A stretch of 64,000 bases of DNA from Klebsiella grimontii (GTDB taxonomy: Bacteria; Pseudomonadota; Gammaproteobacteria; Enterobacterales; Enterobacteriaceae): contig NZ_FZTC01000017.1 of assembly GCF_900200035.1 (NCBI RefSeq), positions 124,001-188,000 of the forward strand. The letters run 5' to 3'. The notes beneath the pieces are model-generated. The model was not told the origin of the DNA. It was given only the letters and a program-made list of their open reading frames with translations, and made no database searches. Shown here in pieces: positions 49,196 to 59,105 of the stretch. The position numbers and the translations under genes are program-made. Position 1 is the stretch's first letter. Each line of letters starts with the position of its first letter.

Positions 49196-50446
49196 TTAAT
49201 TTACCGAATGCGTGCCGGAACCCGCATTGTCGGTTGCTTGAGGGCGGCGAGAACGGCCAAGGGTCAAGGTCGAGTAGACCGCGTTGAACAGGACCACACC
49301 GGCGGTGACTAGAAAGACCGCCCGGAAGCCGTAATTGGCGGAAACCGACGCGCCGATAAGCGGTCCCGTAACGTTGCCGATATCGCGGAACGACTGGTTA
49401 TAGCTGAAGATTCTGCCCGAGATTTGGCTGGTGGAGTTATACACCAACAGGGTTTGTACGGCGGGCAGCAGCGCGCCGTCGGCGGCGCCTAACAGGAAGC
49501 GCAGGATCCCCAGCTGCAGCGGCGTCTGGACGAACGACATCGGTATCAGAAGCAAGACGGAAATCACCAGCGCGACGATGAGGATTTTTTCCGGGCCGAT
49601 GCGGTCGCCGAGTTTCCCGAGACGAGGCGCGCTAAGCAGAGCGGCAATACCAGGGACTGAAGCGATCATGCCGCTGATGAACGCAATATCACTCACGTTG
49701 CCTGCCAGATCGCGCACGTATAGCGTCAGAATTGGAGCAATCGAGCCGGTCGCAACCTGGATAATCAATGAAGTGACAAACAGGCTCAGCACCAGCTTCG
49801 GATTTTTAAGCGACGAGAAAACGTCTTTCGCGCTGAGCATCTCTTTTTTACTGACCGCGACAAAATTCTCGCGGATGAGAAAAAGGGTAAATAAGAAACA
49901 AATAAACAGGACGCTTGCGGTCATAAAGAAGACGGTACGCAATCCCCAGTGATCGGCCAGGAAGCCGCCGGCCAGCGGCCCCAGCAGCGCGCCGCTGACG
50001 GCCCCCGTAGACAGCGTCCCCAGCGCCCAGCCTCTCTTATGGCGGGGGATTTGCGTCGCTATCAGGGCATTGGCGTTGGGAATAAATCCGCCGAGTAGGC
50101 CTAACAGCGCGCGCAGGATCAGAAATTGCCAGATATTCTGCGCCAGGCCCATTAGCAGCATGACGATTGCCATACCAAGGGCCGAGCGCAATAGCATAAT
50201 TTTACGCCCTTTACGATCGGCAAGGCCGCCCCAGAAGGGGGAGGCGACGGCTGAAAATAAAAAAGTGACGCTGAAAACCAGACCTGACCACATATTGAGG
50301 GCGCTATGGCCGGTTACGCCGAGTTGTTCGACGTAAAGCGGGAGAAACGGCATCACCAGGCTAAAGGCGGCGCCGGTTAAAAAACAGCCGAGCCAGGTGA
50401 CGGTAAGATTGCGTTTCCAGTTAATGGGGGTATCAGCAGACGGCAT
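49196..50446 (-). CDS. mdtG: MFS multidrug exporter MdtG
   Basis: MdtG is a drug:proton antiporter (DHA1 family); in E. coli its overproduction raises fosfomycin and deoxycholate tolerance. The 416 residues (E. coli 408) show about 12 helices, with the family loop [13 protein letters not shown] after helix 2 and [17 protein letters not shown] (motif C region) in helix 5. The start at 50446 was chosen because it matches the E. coli N-terminus and is preceded by GTGGAA; the open frame extends 10 codons further. No nearby mar/sox/rob box was assigned. Confidence 0.93.
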   Translation of the reverse strand: MPSADTPINWKRNLTVTWLGCFLTGAAFSLVMPFLPLYVEQLGVTGHSALNMWSGLVFSVTFLFSAVASPFWGGLADRKGRKIMLLRSALGMAIVMLLMGLAQNIWQFLILRALLGLLGGFIPNANALIATQIPRHKRGWALGTLSTGAVSGALLGPLAGGFLADHWGLRTVFFMTASVLFICFLFTLFLIRENFVAVSKKEMLSAKDVFSSLKNPKLVLSLFVTSLIIQVATGSIAPILTLYVRDLAGNVSDIAFISGMIASVPGIAALLSAPRLGKLGDRIGPEKILIVALVISVLLLIPMSFVQTPLQLGILRFLLGAADGALLPAVQTLLVYNSTSQISGRIFSYNQSFRDIGNVTGPLIGASVSANYGFRAVFLVTAGVVLFNAVYSTLTLGRSRRPQATDNAGSGTHSVN

Positions 50447-50621
50447 AGGATTCCACTGGCCTGCAGCGCAGGTCAAATAATTGAAAATATGAGCACACTA
50501 ATTATGCGCCTGAGAAATGATTGCCGCAATGCAGGGGAGCTTTTAAAGCTAAAGGAAGGGAATTGACCCCGCATCCGTATTCGAATGCGGGATCGCCGCG
50601 CGACTGAGCGCGGAGAGAGCG

Positions 50622-51542
50622 CTAGTAACGAGAAGGAATGCCTTCAGGACGCGTTTTAAAGCGGCGATGCATCCACATATACTGTTCCGGCGCCATTAAT
50701 ATGCACTTCTCGACCACTTTATTCATCCAGACGGCGGTCGTCTCCGCATCGTCCAGCGGCGGATCGCACTCCGGCGGCAGGATAATCAGCTCATAGCCTT
50801 TTCCGTCGGGTTTACGGCGGGGCACGAACGGCACAACGCAGGCTTTAGACATCTTTGCCAGCATCCAGGTGCCCGAAGTTGTCGCGGCCTGGTCAACGGC
50901 GAAAAACGGTACAAATACGCTGGCGGAGGGGCCATAGTCATGGTCCGGCGCGTACCAGATCACTTCGCCCTTTTTCAGCGCGCGGATCATGCCTTTGAGA
51001 TCCTTACGATCGATCATGTCTTTGTTGGAGCGCAGGCGTCCCCAGGTCTGCAGCCAGTCGATAACCGGGTTATCGTTTGGGCGATAGACGCCAATGCCCG
51101 GTTCATTGATACCGAACATGCGCGCGCCCATCTCCAGCGTCAGGAAATGAATGCCAATCAGTAAAATACCGCGCTTTTGCGCCTGTACGTCCCGGATATG
51201 CTCGACGCCAATAGAGTCAGTCCAGCGTGCAATACGCTTTGTTGGCCAGAACCAGGCCATACCGGTTTCCAACAACCCCATGCCGACGGATTCAAAGTTT
51301 GCCACCACCATCCGGTGACGCTCTTGCTCGCTCTTATCAGGAAAACAGAGTTCCAGATTACGATAAGCTATTTTTGCCCGCCGCTTCATCAGCCGTCTTG
51401 CAAGGTGGCCAAGACCGGTTCCGAGCCGGTAAATCACCGGATAAGGAAGCTGTACAACTAACCAGAGCAGACCGATTCCGAACCAAAGCAACCAATAACG
51501 CGGGTGCAGCAACGCTGCGGAAAATTTAGGTAAATGGGTCAT
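50622..51542 (-). CDS. lpxL: Lipid A lauroyltransferase LpxL
   Basis: LpxL (HtrB) transfers a secondary acyl chain, laurate in E. coli, to Kdo2-lipid IVA at the inner membrane during lipid A synthesis. The 306 residues match E. coli. A single N-terminal membrane helix (about 17-37) is followed by the acyltransferase core with the HX4E-type motif ([10 protein letters not shown]) and the conserved [16 protein letters not shown] and [12 protein letters not shown] six nt before the ATG at 51542 sets the start. It is divergent from trhO. Confidence 0.95.
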   Translation of the reverse strand: MTHLPKFSAALLHPRYWLLWFGIGLLWLVVQLPYPVIYRLGTGLGHLARRLMKRRAKIAYRNLELCFPDKSEQERHRMVVANFESVGMGLLETGMAWFWPTKRIARWTDSIGVEHIRDVQAQKRGILLIGIHFLTLEMGARMFGINEPGIGVYRPNDNPVIDWLQTWGRLRSNKDMIDRKDLKGMIRALKKGEVIWYAPDHDYGPSASVFVPFFAVDQAATTSGTWMLAKMSKACVVPFVPRRKPDGKGYELIILPPECDPPLDDAETTAVWMNKVVEKCILMAPEQYMWMHRRFKTRPEGIPSRY

Positions 51543-51751
51543 CTCATACCTGTTCAATTAAGCAACGTGTTCTATTATCGCATTTTTTTATGCTTCAGCC
51601 AAAATACCGGCTGTCGATGGCATTTAATGTTAATGCGAGCAAATTTGGGTGAGAAAAATGTAGCGTAAAATGTGGGGATGTAAATTAAGCCTGTTTGCTA
51701 TATGATGCCCGCCGTTTATTTTACTCATTGACTATGCCGAGCAGGTACACC

Positions 51752-52816
51752 ATGCCAGTGTTACATAACCGCATTTCAAATGAGACGTTAAAGGCGCAAA
51801 TGTTGGCTGAGACCGAGCCGCGCACGACGATCTCGTTTTACAAATATTTCACTATTATCGACCCAAAAGCCACGCGCGATGCGCTGTGGATTGCGTTGAC
51901 TAAGCTGAACGTCTTTGGCCGAATTTATCTGGCTCACGAAGGAATTAACGCGCAAATTAGCGTCCCGCAAAGCCGGGTCGATGCGCTACGCGAATTCTTA
52001 TACGGTTTTGACCCCGCTCTGAATGGGTTGCGCCTGAATATCGCCCTGGATGATGACGGGAAATCCTTCTGGGTTCTGCGTCTCAAGGTGCGCGATCGTA
52101 TCGTCGCGGATGGGATTGACGATCCGACGTTCGATGCGTCAGACGTGGGGGATTATCTGAAGGCCGCTGAAGTTAACGCGATGCTGGACGACCCGGACGC
52201 GGTCTTTATTGATATGCGCAACCATTACGAGTATGAGGTCGGCCATTTCGAGAACGCGCTGGAGATCCCGGCAGATACTTTTCGCGATCAGTTGCCGAAA
52301 GCCGTTGAGATGATGCAGGAACATAAAGATAAAAATATCGTCATGTACTGCACCGGCGGTATCCGCTGTGAAAAAGCCAGCGCCTGGATGAAGCATAATG
52401 GTTTCACTAAAGTCTCGCATATTGAGGGTGGGATTATCGAGTACGCGCGGCGCGCGCGCGAACAGGGACTGCCGGTTCGCTTTGTCGGAAAGAACTTTGT
52501 TTTCGATGAGCGTATGGGAGAGCGTATCTCTGATGATGTTATCGCCCATTGCCATCAGTGCGGCGCACCCTGTGACAGCCATACCAATTGCCTGAACGAT
52601 GGTTGCCACCTGCTGTTTATTCAGTGCCCTTCCTGCGCGGAGAAATTCGCCGGCTGCTGTAGTGAAGCCTGCATGGAAGAGCATAAGCTGCCGGAAGAGG
52701 AGCAGAGAAAACTGCGCGCAGGACGCGAAAATGGCAATAAGATTTTCAATAAATCTCGCGGTCGTCTGAATACGAAGCTGGGGATCCCGGATCCTGAACC
52801 TTCAGAAAAACCATAA
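51752..52816 (+). CDS. trhO: tRNA uridine 34 hydroxylase TrhO (rhodanese-like)
   Basis: TrhO (formerly YceA) hydroxylates uridine 34 of tRNAs in an oxygen-dependent route to 5-hydroxyuridine. The 354-residue protein (E. coli 350) has an N-terminal acylphosphatase-like domain, a central rhodanese domain (about 140-235) with catalytic C200 in [10 protein letters not shown], and a C-terminal Cys-rich region ([26 protein letters not shown]). The start at 51752 gives the E. coli N-terminus MPVLHNRIS; the frame is open upstream. It overlaps the small gene yceO by 15 bp at its end. Confidence 0.95.
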   Translation: MPVLHNRISNETLKAQMLAETEPRTTISFYKYFTIIDPKATRDALWIALTKLNVFGRIYLAHEGINAQISVPQSRVDALREFLYGFDPALNGLRLNIALDDDGKSFWVLRLKVRDRIVADGIDDPTFDASDVGDYLKAAEVNAMLDDPDAVFIDMRNHYEYEVGHFENALEIPADTFRDQLPKAVEMMQEHKDKNIVMYCTGGIRCEKASAWMKHNGFTKVSHIEGGIIEYARRAREQGLPVRFVGKNFVFDERMGERISDDVIAHCHQCGAPCDSHTNCLNDGCHLLFIQCPSCAEKFAGCCSEACMEEHKLPEEEQRKLRAGRENGNKIFNKSRGRLNTKLGIPDPEPSEKP

Positions 52817-52915
52817 CCAGATAAGATCGATGAACGCCAGCAGAAGCCACAGCGCCAGATAAATCATAAAATGTTCGCGGACGTTGTTGACCAGTAATTC
52901 GAACAGGCGACGCAT
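52802..52915 (-). CDS. yceO: Small membrane protein YceO
   Basis: The 37-residue frame begins [20 protein letters not shown] and continues with a hydrophobic helix ending LIWLWFF. From memory E. coli YceO shares the pattern [20 protein letters not shown] with a similar hydrophobic tail, and sits at the same place after trhO. It is a one-helix membrane protein, reported as related to acid and biofilm phenotypes in E. coli. GAGAGA precedes the ATG. Its end overlaps the 3' end of trhO. Confidence 0.8.
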   Translation of the reverse strand: MRRLFELLVNNVREHFMIYLALWLLLAFIDLIWLWFF

Positions 52916-52932
52916 AATCTCTCTCAATCAAT

Positions 52933-52959
52933 AACGGCCTCAAGCGAGGCCGTTTTTTT
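52933..52959 (+). terminator. Terminator for trhO
   Basis: A 9-bp perfect stem (AACGGCCTC / GAGGCCGTT) with loop AAGC and a T run on the plus strand. It lies just upstream of yceO on the opposite strand. Confidence 0.85.
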
Positions 52960-52988
52960 AGCTCGGCTGTAAACCGTACGGCGGGCTA

Positions 52989-54107
52989 TTATGGTTTAAA
53001 CCGCGCCAGCGAAAAAGGCGACAGATCAAACTCAAACGGCTTTGCAAGCGCGAATCGTGTGGCCAGTTCGCCTAATACCGGAGCAAACTTAAAGCCGTGC
53101 CCACTCAGGCCGGTAATCAACAGCGTATCAGGGTGGCCGGGTAGCGTATCAATGATAAAGTCCTCGTCCGCGGTGTTGTCATAGGTGCAGGAAGCGCCAT
53201 GCAGACAGCCGCCAATACCGGGCAACACGTTACGCAGGAAGCTGAAAGACTCGGCGCCGTCCGTTGCCACCGCACCGAACGGTTTGCGCTCCTCCGGGGT
53301 GGAAATGAGCTGCCCGCCGTTGTGCTTACCGATTTTCAATTCATTATCTTCTGCGGGAAAACCGTAAAACTGATCGCCATTCGGTAACTCGCCGGTAAAC
53401 GCCGGGAAGTTATTTTTGCTGCTGTAGCGACCATCAGCCTGAAACCAGGCAAAAATCTTCCGTATCGGCTGGACCGGAAGTTCTGGCAACAGGCGTGTGA
53501 CCCAGGTTCCGGCGCTGATCAGGAGTTTTTTACCGCTGTACTCGCCATCCAGGGTCTCGACGGTGACGCCGTCCGGCTGGTGGTGAATGGCTGACACCGG
53601 ACAGTTGAACAGCTGGGCGGCGCCCGCTTCGCGCGCCAGACGGATCCAGGTTTCAACGGCCAGCTCGCTGCGCAGTATGCCGGATGCGGGTTCAAATATC
53701 GCCCGATAATCATCAGGTACACGAATTTCCGGCCAGCGAGTCATTACCGTCTGCGCGTCCATCTCTTCAATATTCAGCCGGAACTCGCGCGCGCTGCTGG
53801 CAACATTGCGCAGAAAGTCGGAATCGGCAGGCCCTAGGTTAATTACCCCGGTACGTTCAAAGACGGCTTCACCGCTGGCGGCGGCAAACTCATCCCACAG
53901 CTGTTGCGCGCGCAGTACCAGGGGAACATATCTTTCGCCTTCGCCGTAGGCGTGACGAATCAGGCGAGTGCTGCCGTGATGGCTGCCTTCCTGATGCGGC
54001 GGCTGATGAGCATCAATCATCAGCACGTTAAGCCCTGCCTGCCGCGCATAATAGCCTGCGGCAGCGCCGACCGAGCCGCTACCGATAATGATAAGATCGT
54101 ATTGCAT
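52989..54107 (-). CDS. solA: N-methyl-L-tryptophan oxidase
   Basis: SolA is a cytoplasmic FAD amine oxidase of the sarcosine oxidase family that demethylates N-methyltryptophan and sarcosine. The 372 residues equal E. coli SolA. The dinucleotide-binding motif GSGSVG is at residues 9-14, and the covalent-flavin Cys is in [12 protein letters not shown], with [11 protein letters not shown] near the C-terminus. It is a single transcription unit. The amine-scavenging role fits the putrescine and pyrimidine genes at the other end of the window only loosely. Confidence 0.95.
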   Translation of the reverse strand: MQYDLIIIGSGSVGAAAGYYARQAGLNVLMIDAHQPPHQEGSHHGSTRLIRHAYGEGERYVPLVLRAQQLWDEFAAASGEAVFERTGVINLGPADSDFLRNVASSAREFRLNIEEMDAQTVMTRWPEIRVPDDYRAIFEPASGILRSELAVETWIRLAREAGAAQLFNCPVSAIHHQPDGVTVETLDGEYSGKKLLISAGTWVTRLLPELPVQPIRKIFAWFQADGRYSSKNNFPAFTGELPNGDQFYGFPAEDNELKIGKHNGGQLISTPEERKPFGAVATDGAESFSFLRNVLPGIGGCLHGASCTYDNTADEDFIIDTLPGHPDTLLITGLSGHGFKFAPVLGELATRFALAKPFEFDLSPFSLARFKP

Positions 54108-54179
54108 GGTGGGTTCCAGGTTATTGCTTTGTTAGCAGGGTAAATAACAACCTGCTGTTATACAAGCCCGAAAATAATT

Positions 54180-54199
54180 CAGGCACCCGGAGGTGCCTG
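54180..54199 (-). terminator. Hairpin downstream of bssS
   Basis: An 8-bp perfect stem (CAGGCACC / GGTGCCTG) with a 4-nt loop. On the minus strand it is followed by AATTATTTT, an imperfect T-tract, so it is probably the bssS terminator. Confidence 0.5.
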
Positions 54200-54231
54200 T
54201 TAGGTGAATATTCAGACATTAGCGCTAAATA

Positions 54232-54486
54232 TTAATGCCTTCGATACTCATTTGCCTGGTATTCGCCAGATTCAATCTTCGCAATACCTGCTTCCAGAAT
54301 AGAAATAAACTGACGTGCGACGTCCGTCGTTAGCCATAGCGTCTGGCCAATTTCTGCGTCTTTACTGCTTTCTTGAGCGGGGTTTTGGTAGTGCAGGCGC
54401 AACATCAGCGCATCGTAACTATCAACGGTGCTGATGTCCCATCCGACGAGGGGATGGGTCTGGATGACTTCATTATTCTTTTCCAT
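54232..54486 (-). CDS. bssS: Biofilm regulator BssS
   Basis: The 84-residue protein matches E. coli BssS (MEKNNEVIQTHPLVGWDIST at the start, TLWLTTDVARQFISILEAGIAK near the end). BssS influences biofilm formation through indole, cAMP and autoinducer-2 signalling in E. coli. Start at 54486 follows AAGGGGTTATG; the ATG directly upstream at 54489 could also be used. No DNA-binding motif is visible, so its mode of action is open. The gene stands alone, 285 bp downstream of dinI. Confidence 0.93.
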   Translation of the reverse strand: MEKNNEVIQTHPLVGWDISTVDSYDALMLRLHYQNPAQESSKDAEIGQTLWLTTDVARQFISILEAGIAKIESGEYQANEYRRH

Positions 54487-54713
54487 CATAACCCCTTATT
54501 CATATGTTAAAAGACAACAGTTCTCGAGGTTTAATGCATGTTTTTTGAAGCAAGTTAATTATATCAGTAGTCAAGAATAAACTCGAGAAATTAAATGAAA
54601 TAGAGATACATACGCGCGCGTTTGCTGGTTTTTTAGGCAGGAGAGAGTGGGTTATTTGTTATTTATGAAGGTGCTAAGTAAAAGCAATAGGGGACAGTCT
54701 GAGTGTGAAAAAA
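54487..54713. other. bssS upstream region
   Basis: This AT-rich spacer of 227 bp holds the bssS promoter region. A CTCGAGAAATTAAATG-type stretch lies near 54582. No defined operator or gene was recognised. Confidence 0.4.
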
Positions 54714-54737
54714 ATAAAAAAGCCGGGGCGACCCGGC
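54714..54737 (-). terminator. Terminator of dinI (minus strand)
   Basis: On the minus strand GCCGGG-TCGC-CCCGGC is followed by six T residues, 35 bp after the dinI stop. Confidence 0.85.
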
Positions 54738-54771
54738 AAAAAAAGCACAATGAGGGAGCAAATTTAATTGA

Positions 54772-55017
54772 CTAGTCGCGGACAAACCAGTCGTCAGCGC
54801 TTTCCCAGGTTTCTTGCAGGATTTCGCTAATCCGGTCTTTGTCTTCTTTCAGGCCGCCGATAACCGACAGATTGTTATTAGCCGCGTATCGAACCGTTAC
54901 CTGGCTTGATGTAGAGGGAAACTGCTGTTCAATACGACGAGAGAGTTCATTGTTCAGCGCATCTAAGGCGCCGTTGGGTAAGGCTGTTGATTTGGCGATA
55001 GAGACTTCAATACGCAT
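54772..55017 (-). CDS. dinI: DNA damage-inducible protein I
   Basis: DinI stabilises RecA filaments and tunes RecA-dependent cleavage of UmuD during the SOS response. The 81 residues match E. coli, with the conserved helical start MRIEVSIAKS and the acidic C-terminal helix ending ESADDWFVRD. The ATG at 55017 was chosen over upstream in-frame starts because it gives the E. coli N-terminus; a LexA box lies 20 bp upstream at 55037. The gene is alone and ends in a strong terminator. Confidence 0.95.
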   Translation of the reverse strand: MRIEVSIAKSTALPNGALDALNNELSRRIEQQFPSTSSQVTVRYAANNNLSVIGGLKEDKDRISEILQETWESADDWFVRD

Positions 55018-55036
55018 AATTGCCCCCTGGATAATG

Positions 55037-55056
55037 TACTGTTTATTTATACAGTC
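55037..55056. promoter_or_regulatory. LexA (SOS) box upstream of dinI
   Basis: TACTGTTTATTTATACAGTC contains CTGT-N8-ACAG with the TACTG/CAGT flanks of the SOS consensus; it differs little from the strong site TACTGTATATATATACAGTA. It ends about 20 bp before the dinI ATG, where LexA would cover the promoter. Confidence 0.93.
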
Positions 55057-55089
55057 TTTGGCGATCGTTTTCAACAGGGGGCGTGCGAT

Positions 55090-56136
55090 TTATTTTTTCA
55101 TCGTCCAGCGCACGGTTTCCCCGGCAAGGAACGGCACCAGCGCGTCGCCGGGCAGGGCGATACTCTCGACCACCTGGCTCTCTTCGCGCACCAGCTCAAC
55201 GTAGCCCTCATTGACCGGCAGGCCATAGAAGCGCGGGCCGTTCAGCGAGCAGAAGGCTTCAAAGTGCTGTAGGGCATTCATCTCCTCAAACACCGTTGCG
55301 TAGCTGCCCAGCGCGGTCGGCGCGTTAAAACACCCTGCGCATCCGCAGCTGGCTTCCTTACGATGGCGGGCATGGGGAGCGGAATCCGTGCCGAGGAAAG
55401 CGCGCTCAAAACCGCTGGCCACCAGTTCGCGCAGCGCCTGCTGGTGAATATTGCGTTTCAGAATCGGCAGACAGTAAAGGTGGGGGCGCACGCCGCCAAC
55501 CAGCATATGATTGCGGTTGAACATCAGGTGCTGCGGGGTGATGGTGGCCGCCAGCAGATCGTTACCGTCGCGCACGTATTCAGCGGCATCTTTAGTCGTG
55601 ATGTGTTCGAAGACCACCTTCAGGCCAGGCAGGCGCTGGCGCAGCGGCTCCATGACCGTTTCGATAAATCGCGCTTCCCGGTCAAAAATATCGATATCAG
55701 GATGGGTGACTTCACCGTGAACCAGCAGGGGCATACCCAGCTTTTCCATGCGCGCAAGCACCGGCATGATGGCATCCGTGCTGGTGACGCCGTGGCTCGA
55801 GTTGGTTGTGGCATTGGCCGGGTAGAGTTTGGCGGCGGTGAATACGCCTTCGTTAAATCCGCGCTCCAGCTCCGCCGGGTCGAGCGTATCCGTCAGATAG
55901 CAGGTCATCAGCGGCGTAAAATCATGGCCCGCAGGGATTGCGTCAACGATACGCTGGCGATAGGCGAGGGCGGCGTCGACGGTGGTGACAGGGGGGACCA
56001 GGTTTGGCATCACGATCGCCCGGCCATAAAATTCACTGGTATAAGGCACGACGGTTTTTAACATATCATCATCGCGTAGATGGATATGCCAGTCGTCAGG
56101 GCGGCGGATTTTCAATACCTGGGATTGTGCAGTCAT
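55090..56136 (-). CDS. pyrC: Dihydroorotase
   Basis: PyrC cyclises carbamoyl-aspartate to dihydroorotate, step three of pyrimidine synthesis. The 348 residues equal E. coli PyrC (type II). Zinc ligands H17 and H19 are in DWHIHLRDD and the bridging carboxylated K103 is in [12 protein letters not shown] lies 6 nt before the ATG. A PurR site lies upstream; E. coli pyrC is also controlled by pyrimidine-dependent start-site switching, which could not be confirmed here. rut genes elsewhere in the window degrade the pathway's products. Confidence 0.96.
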   Translation of the reverse strand: MTAQSQVLKIRRPDDWHIHLRDDDMLKTVVPYTSEFYGRAIVMPNLVPPVTTVDAALAYRQRIVDAIPAGHDFTPLMTCYLTDTLDPAELERGFNEGVFTAAKLYPANATTNSSHGVTSTDAIMPVLARMEKLGMPLLVHGEVTHPDIDIFDREARFIETVMEPLRQRLPGLKVVFEHITTKDAAEYVRDGNDLLAATITPQHLMFNRNHMLVGGVRPHLYCLPILKRNIHQQALRELVASGFERAFLGTDSAPHARHRKEASCGCAGCFNAPTALGSYATVFEEMNALQHFEAFCSLNGPRFYGLPVNEGYVELVREESQVVESIALPGDALVPFLAGETVRWTMKK

Positions 56137-56196
56137 GGAAGGCTCCGGCTAATAGGTTCAGTCATCAGGGCTGTTTTTGCCGGGCACTAAGGATAA

Positions 56197-56212
56197 GCGT
56201 AAACGTTTTCCT
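56197..56212. promoter_or_regulatory. PurR box upstream of pyrC
   Basis: GCGTAAACGTTTTCCT matches 12 of 16 positions of ACGCAAACGTTTGCGT including the whole central AAACGTTT. It lies 61 bp before the pyrC ATG. PurR control of pyrC is known in E. coli. Confidence 0.75.
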
Positions 56213-56228
56213 TTGCATCAACTTCCGT

Positions 56229-56253
56229 AAAAAAACGGGCGCTTCAGCGCCCG
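56229..56253 (-). terminator. Terminator of yceB (minus strand)
   Basis: A 7-bp GC-rich stem (CGGGCGC / GCGCCCG) with loop TTCA/TGAA is followed on the minus strand by seven T residues, 6 bp after the yceB stop. Confidence 0.85.
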
Positions 56254-56258
56254 AGATA

Positions 56259-56819
56259 TTAGTTTGTGAACGGGATAATAATCTCTCCGGGCTTCACCTC
56301 AATACCTTTAGCATACTTTTTCGCCAGCGCTTCACCGGTGCTGGCATCTTCGCGCAGCACGTAGGCAGGCTGCTGATTGAAGTAGCTACGCAGGGATTGA
56401 TTCAGATAAGGGATCAGCGTCTGTACCACAGACTGGAGTTTTTCCGGCTGAACTTTGGCATCGACGACCTCCATCTCCTGCAGGAAAATGGCTCCCTTTT
56501 CTTTATTAAACGCCGGCAGCGCTTTGAGCTTCAGATCGATGGTCGCTTTCTGGTTCCCGAAGAGTGAATTCAGATCTAAATTAGCCACGCCGCTTAACGT
56601 CACTTTGTTTGGTTCTTCACGGCCAATAGCGCTGGTAAGATTTTGCAGCTCAATATGGGCATCCGCTACGCCTGGCAGGCCAATATCCTTAGCGAAGTGA
56701 TTACGTTTCTGCAGCGCCTGATTAATTTCCTGCTCGCTCACGGAATATTGCGTGAGCTGGTTACAGGCGCTGAGCAGGCCGCTAACAATAAGCACGGCCG
56801 CGATAAACATCTTTTTCAT
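56259..56819 (-). CDS. yceB: DUF1439 lipoprotein YceB
   Basis: The 186-residue lipoprotein matches E. coli YceB (DUF1439): a signal with lipobox LLSAC placing the lipid-modified Cys near residue 19, then QLTQYSVSEQEINQAL, KDIGLPGVADAHI and a C-terminal KGIEVKPGEIIIPFT. It is an outer-membrane-anchored periplasmic protein of unknown function. AAGGAATCC before the ATG at 56819 sets the start; the frame is open six codons further upstream. The family resembles lipid-binding folds, but no role is assigned. Confidence 0.92.
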   Translation of the reverse strand: MKKMFIAAVLIVSGLLSACNQLTQYSVSEQEINQALQKRNHFAKDIGLPGVADAHIELQNLTSAIGREEPNKVTLSGVANLDLNSLFGNQKATIDLKLKALPAFNKEKGAIFLQEMEVVDAKVQPEKLQSVVQTLIPYLNQSLRSYFNQQPAYVLREDASTGEALAKKYAKGIEVKPGEIIIPFTN

Positions 56820-56954
56820 TGGATTCCTTAATGTCATGCCATGGGTTCATCCTGACACAAAGCAGCATGGCTCGCCAGCGCAGGAGGTGCTAGCGGAAAA
56901 GACTGAAAAAGAGGCGTATGGCAGCGAAGGGCCAACCCTTCCGCTGCCTTCAGG

Positions 56955-57602
56955 TTAAATAGCCATTGAGGAAAGCAGGTTGATCTGCGTCTGTTTGGCC
57001 ATGTTGTCACGATAGGCGGCCACCCGGCTCGGCCAGTTCACTCCGGCAACCAGCGTCAGATTCCTCAGCAGAGGGAAGAGATGAATATCATCTTCAGAGA
57101 GCTCTCCGTTAACGGCGTTAGGCTGGACGATCGATTTATCCAGCGCCCGCAGATCGTCGCTGATGTTCTTAACCAGACCGGGGGAATGGGCGAGATGGTC
57201 GGCAAAGCTGCCGATAGCCGCCTCTTTCTTTTTTACGAAATAGGCGCGCGCCTCTGGCGTTGCGAATTCATCAAACGCGGATTTGGCAAAGCGAGGGATG
57301 AGCAAGCGGTTAGCGTAGCCGTTGACCTTCCTGAGCCAGGTTTCAATCGCCGGATTACGCTTGCCGGTAAGCAGCGGTTTGCCGTCCAGCTTATCGACGT
57401 AGTGCACGATATCCATGCTTTCCGGCATATAGCGGCTATCGTCTTTTTGCAGGATTGGCGCCATCTTCTGGCCGATCATTCGGGTTGGGGTTACTTCATC
57501 ATCGTTCAGGAGCGCGATCAGTTCGACGGGGATATTTTTCAGGCCGAAAATCATGCGGGCTTTAAGGCAGAACGGGCAGTGATCGTAGATATATAACTTC
57601 AC
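56955..57602 (-). CDS. grxB: Glutaredoxin 2
   Basis: GrxB is a glutathione-dependent dithiol oxidoreductase with a glutathione-transferase-like fold (N-terminal thioredoxin domain about 1-72, C-terminal helical domain). The 215 residues equal E. coli GrxB. The active site is C9-P-F-C12, where I recall C-P-Y-C in E. coli. The start is GTG at 57602 within GGAGGAGAAACGTG. A long perfect hairpin upstream would bury this ribosome-binding site. grxB lies 65 bp after mdtH on the same strand. Confidence 0.95.
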   Translation of the reverse strand: MKLYIYDHCPFCLKARMIFGLKNIPVELIALLNDDEVTPTRMIGQKMAPILQKDDSRYMPESMDIVHYVDKLDGKPLLTGKRNPAIETWLRKVNGYANRLLIPRFAKSAFDEFATPEARAYFVKKKEAAIGSFADHLAHSPGLVKNISDDLRALDKSIVQPNAVNGELSEDDIHLFPLLRNLTLVAGVNWPSRVAAYRDNMAKQTQINLLSSMAI

Positions 57603-57654
57603 GTTTCTCCTCCATTGTTACTGAACATCCTCAATTCAGTATGGAGGAGAAACG
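57602..57654 (-). promoter_or_regulatory. Large hairpin covering the grxB ribosome-binding site
   Basis: In the grxB leader, CGTTTCTCCTCCAT pairs perfectly with ATGGAGGAGAAACG, which contains the Shine-Dalgarno sequence and the first base of the GTG start. Inside, ACTGAA pairs with TTCAGT around a 9-nt loop; a 4-nt bulge (AACA) separates the two stem parts. The upstream arm carries CTCCTCC, an exact anti-Shine-Dalgarno match. It lacks a T-tract, so it is not a normal terminator. Confidence 0.8.
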
Positions 57655-57667
57655 AAGGACCGGCAAA

Positions 57668-58876
57668 TCAGGTACGCGGCTCCAGCATTCCGGAGGCCGA
57701 ACGTTTTGGACTGAACTGCCACCACAGTGCGATAAACGTCGCGAGGCCGATAACGCCCAGCATCAGCCATGGCAGCTCCGGCTGACCTGCGGCCTTACCG
57801 GCGTCGAACAGCCAGCCGCCGCCTGCGTAGCCGAAAGCGCCGCCGAAGGCTAATCCTAAACGGCTAAAGCCCATATAGCTGCCGCGCGCTCTGGCATCCG
57901 CCAGCGAAGCGCCCAGCGTCTCGCGTGCGGGTTCAGCGATAATTGAACCTATATAAAACACGCAGATCAGCGTAAACAGCTGCTGCAGATTGCTGCTCAG
58001 GCCAATCGGCATCATCGCGAAGGTCATGATCAGCAGGCCGGCCATCAGGCGATGCTCAAGGCGGAAGCGCTTTTCGCTCCAGCGGGCAATCGGGTACAGC
58101 AGCGTCAGCGAAATGGTCGCTTCAATGGCGTACATCCATTTTACCGCCGCCGGAGAACCCGCAATATCGTTAACCATGATCGGCAGCATTAGCATCACCT
58201 GCACCGCCAGCATGTAATATCCGGTTAGCGTCAATACGTAGGTGACAAAGCGTTTGTCGCGCAGCACGCGTCCCAGCCCTTCACGAACCGGCGTTTTGAC
58301 CGTCGACAGCTTCCAGGCCGGGAGATACCAGGCGTTGAATGCCGCGCAGGCGATAAACAGGGCCGCCCCGGCGCTGCACACCAGACGAAAATCATATTGC
58401 AGCAGCCAGCTACCCAGCAGCGCGCCGATCACCGCCCCTGCGCTGTCCTGCATCATCAGGATAGAAAAGAAACGTCCGCGCTGGTGCGGGCGTACCAGCT
58501 TGACCACCAGCGCCGCCCGCGGCGGATCGAACAGCGTGCCGCCAAGACCTGAGAGAATGCAGGAGAGCCACAGCACCCATGGCTCATGGGCGACGGCCAT
58601 CGCCGCGAAACCGGCCGCACGCATCAGCATACCGGTGACGATCATCGGTTTGGCGCCAAAACGGTCGGCAATGGCGCCGCCAAATATCCCTAAACCTTGC
58701 TGCACCAGCTGACGCAGTCCGAGCGCAATCCCGACCATCAGCGCAGCCCAGCCCATCTGGTCGACAAAGCGAATCGAGATAAGCGGGAATACGACGAAAA
58801 AGCCAAGTACGACCAACATGTTATCGACTAACAGGAAATATTTACCCAGGCTCCTTGCCTGCGATACGCGGGACAT
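57668..58876 (-). CDS. mdtH: MFS multidrug exporter MdtH
   Basis: MdtH is a DHA1-family drug:proton antiporter; in E. coli it contributes to fluoroquinolone tolerance. The 402 residues match E. coli in length and sequence ([20 protein letters not shown] at helix 1, [15 protein letters not shown] loop motif). Twelve helices are evident. The GGGAGGGGAA-ATG at 58876 sets the start; the open frame extends 55 codons upstream without support. It is upstream of grxB, whose ribosome-binding site is in the intergenic hairpin. Confidence 0.94.
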   Translation of the reverse strand: MSRVSQARSLGKYFLLVDNMLVVLGFFVVFPLISIRFVDQMGWAALMVGIALGLRQLVQQGLGIFGGAIADRFGAKPMIVTGMLMRAAGFAAMAVAHEPWVLWLSCILSGLGGTLFDPPRAALVVKLVRPHQRGRFFSILMMQDSAGAVIGALLGSWLLQYDFRLVCSAGAALFIACAAFNAWYLPAWKLSTVKTPVREGLGRVLRDKRFVTYVLTLTGYYMLAVQVMLMLPIMVNDIAGSPAAVKWMYAIEATISLTLLYPIARWSEKRFRLEHRLMAGLLIMTFAMMPIGLSSNLQQLFTLICVFYIGSIIAEPARETLGASLADARARGSYMGFSRLGLAFGGAFGYAGGGWLFDAGKAAGQPELPWLMLGVIGLATFIALWWQFSPKRSASGMLEPRT

Positions 58877-59105
58877 TTCCCCTCCCGGGAAAAATAAGGA
58901 TAAGCGCTGATATTCTGCGGGGATAATGGCTATTTTCCCAGCTAACTTGCGACAATATTTTTTTATCAAAATGCAAGAACGATAGAGCCTATTCATCGAA
59001 AAGCAGAGGTGGTGCAGAAAATGGTATGTTGCTGTTTTCACTCAACCGCGCAGGACAGGTATAGTAAAGTCAGCAAGTATTGCGTCTGGGGAACAGGAGA
59101 GGGGA

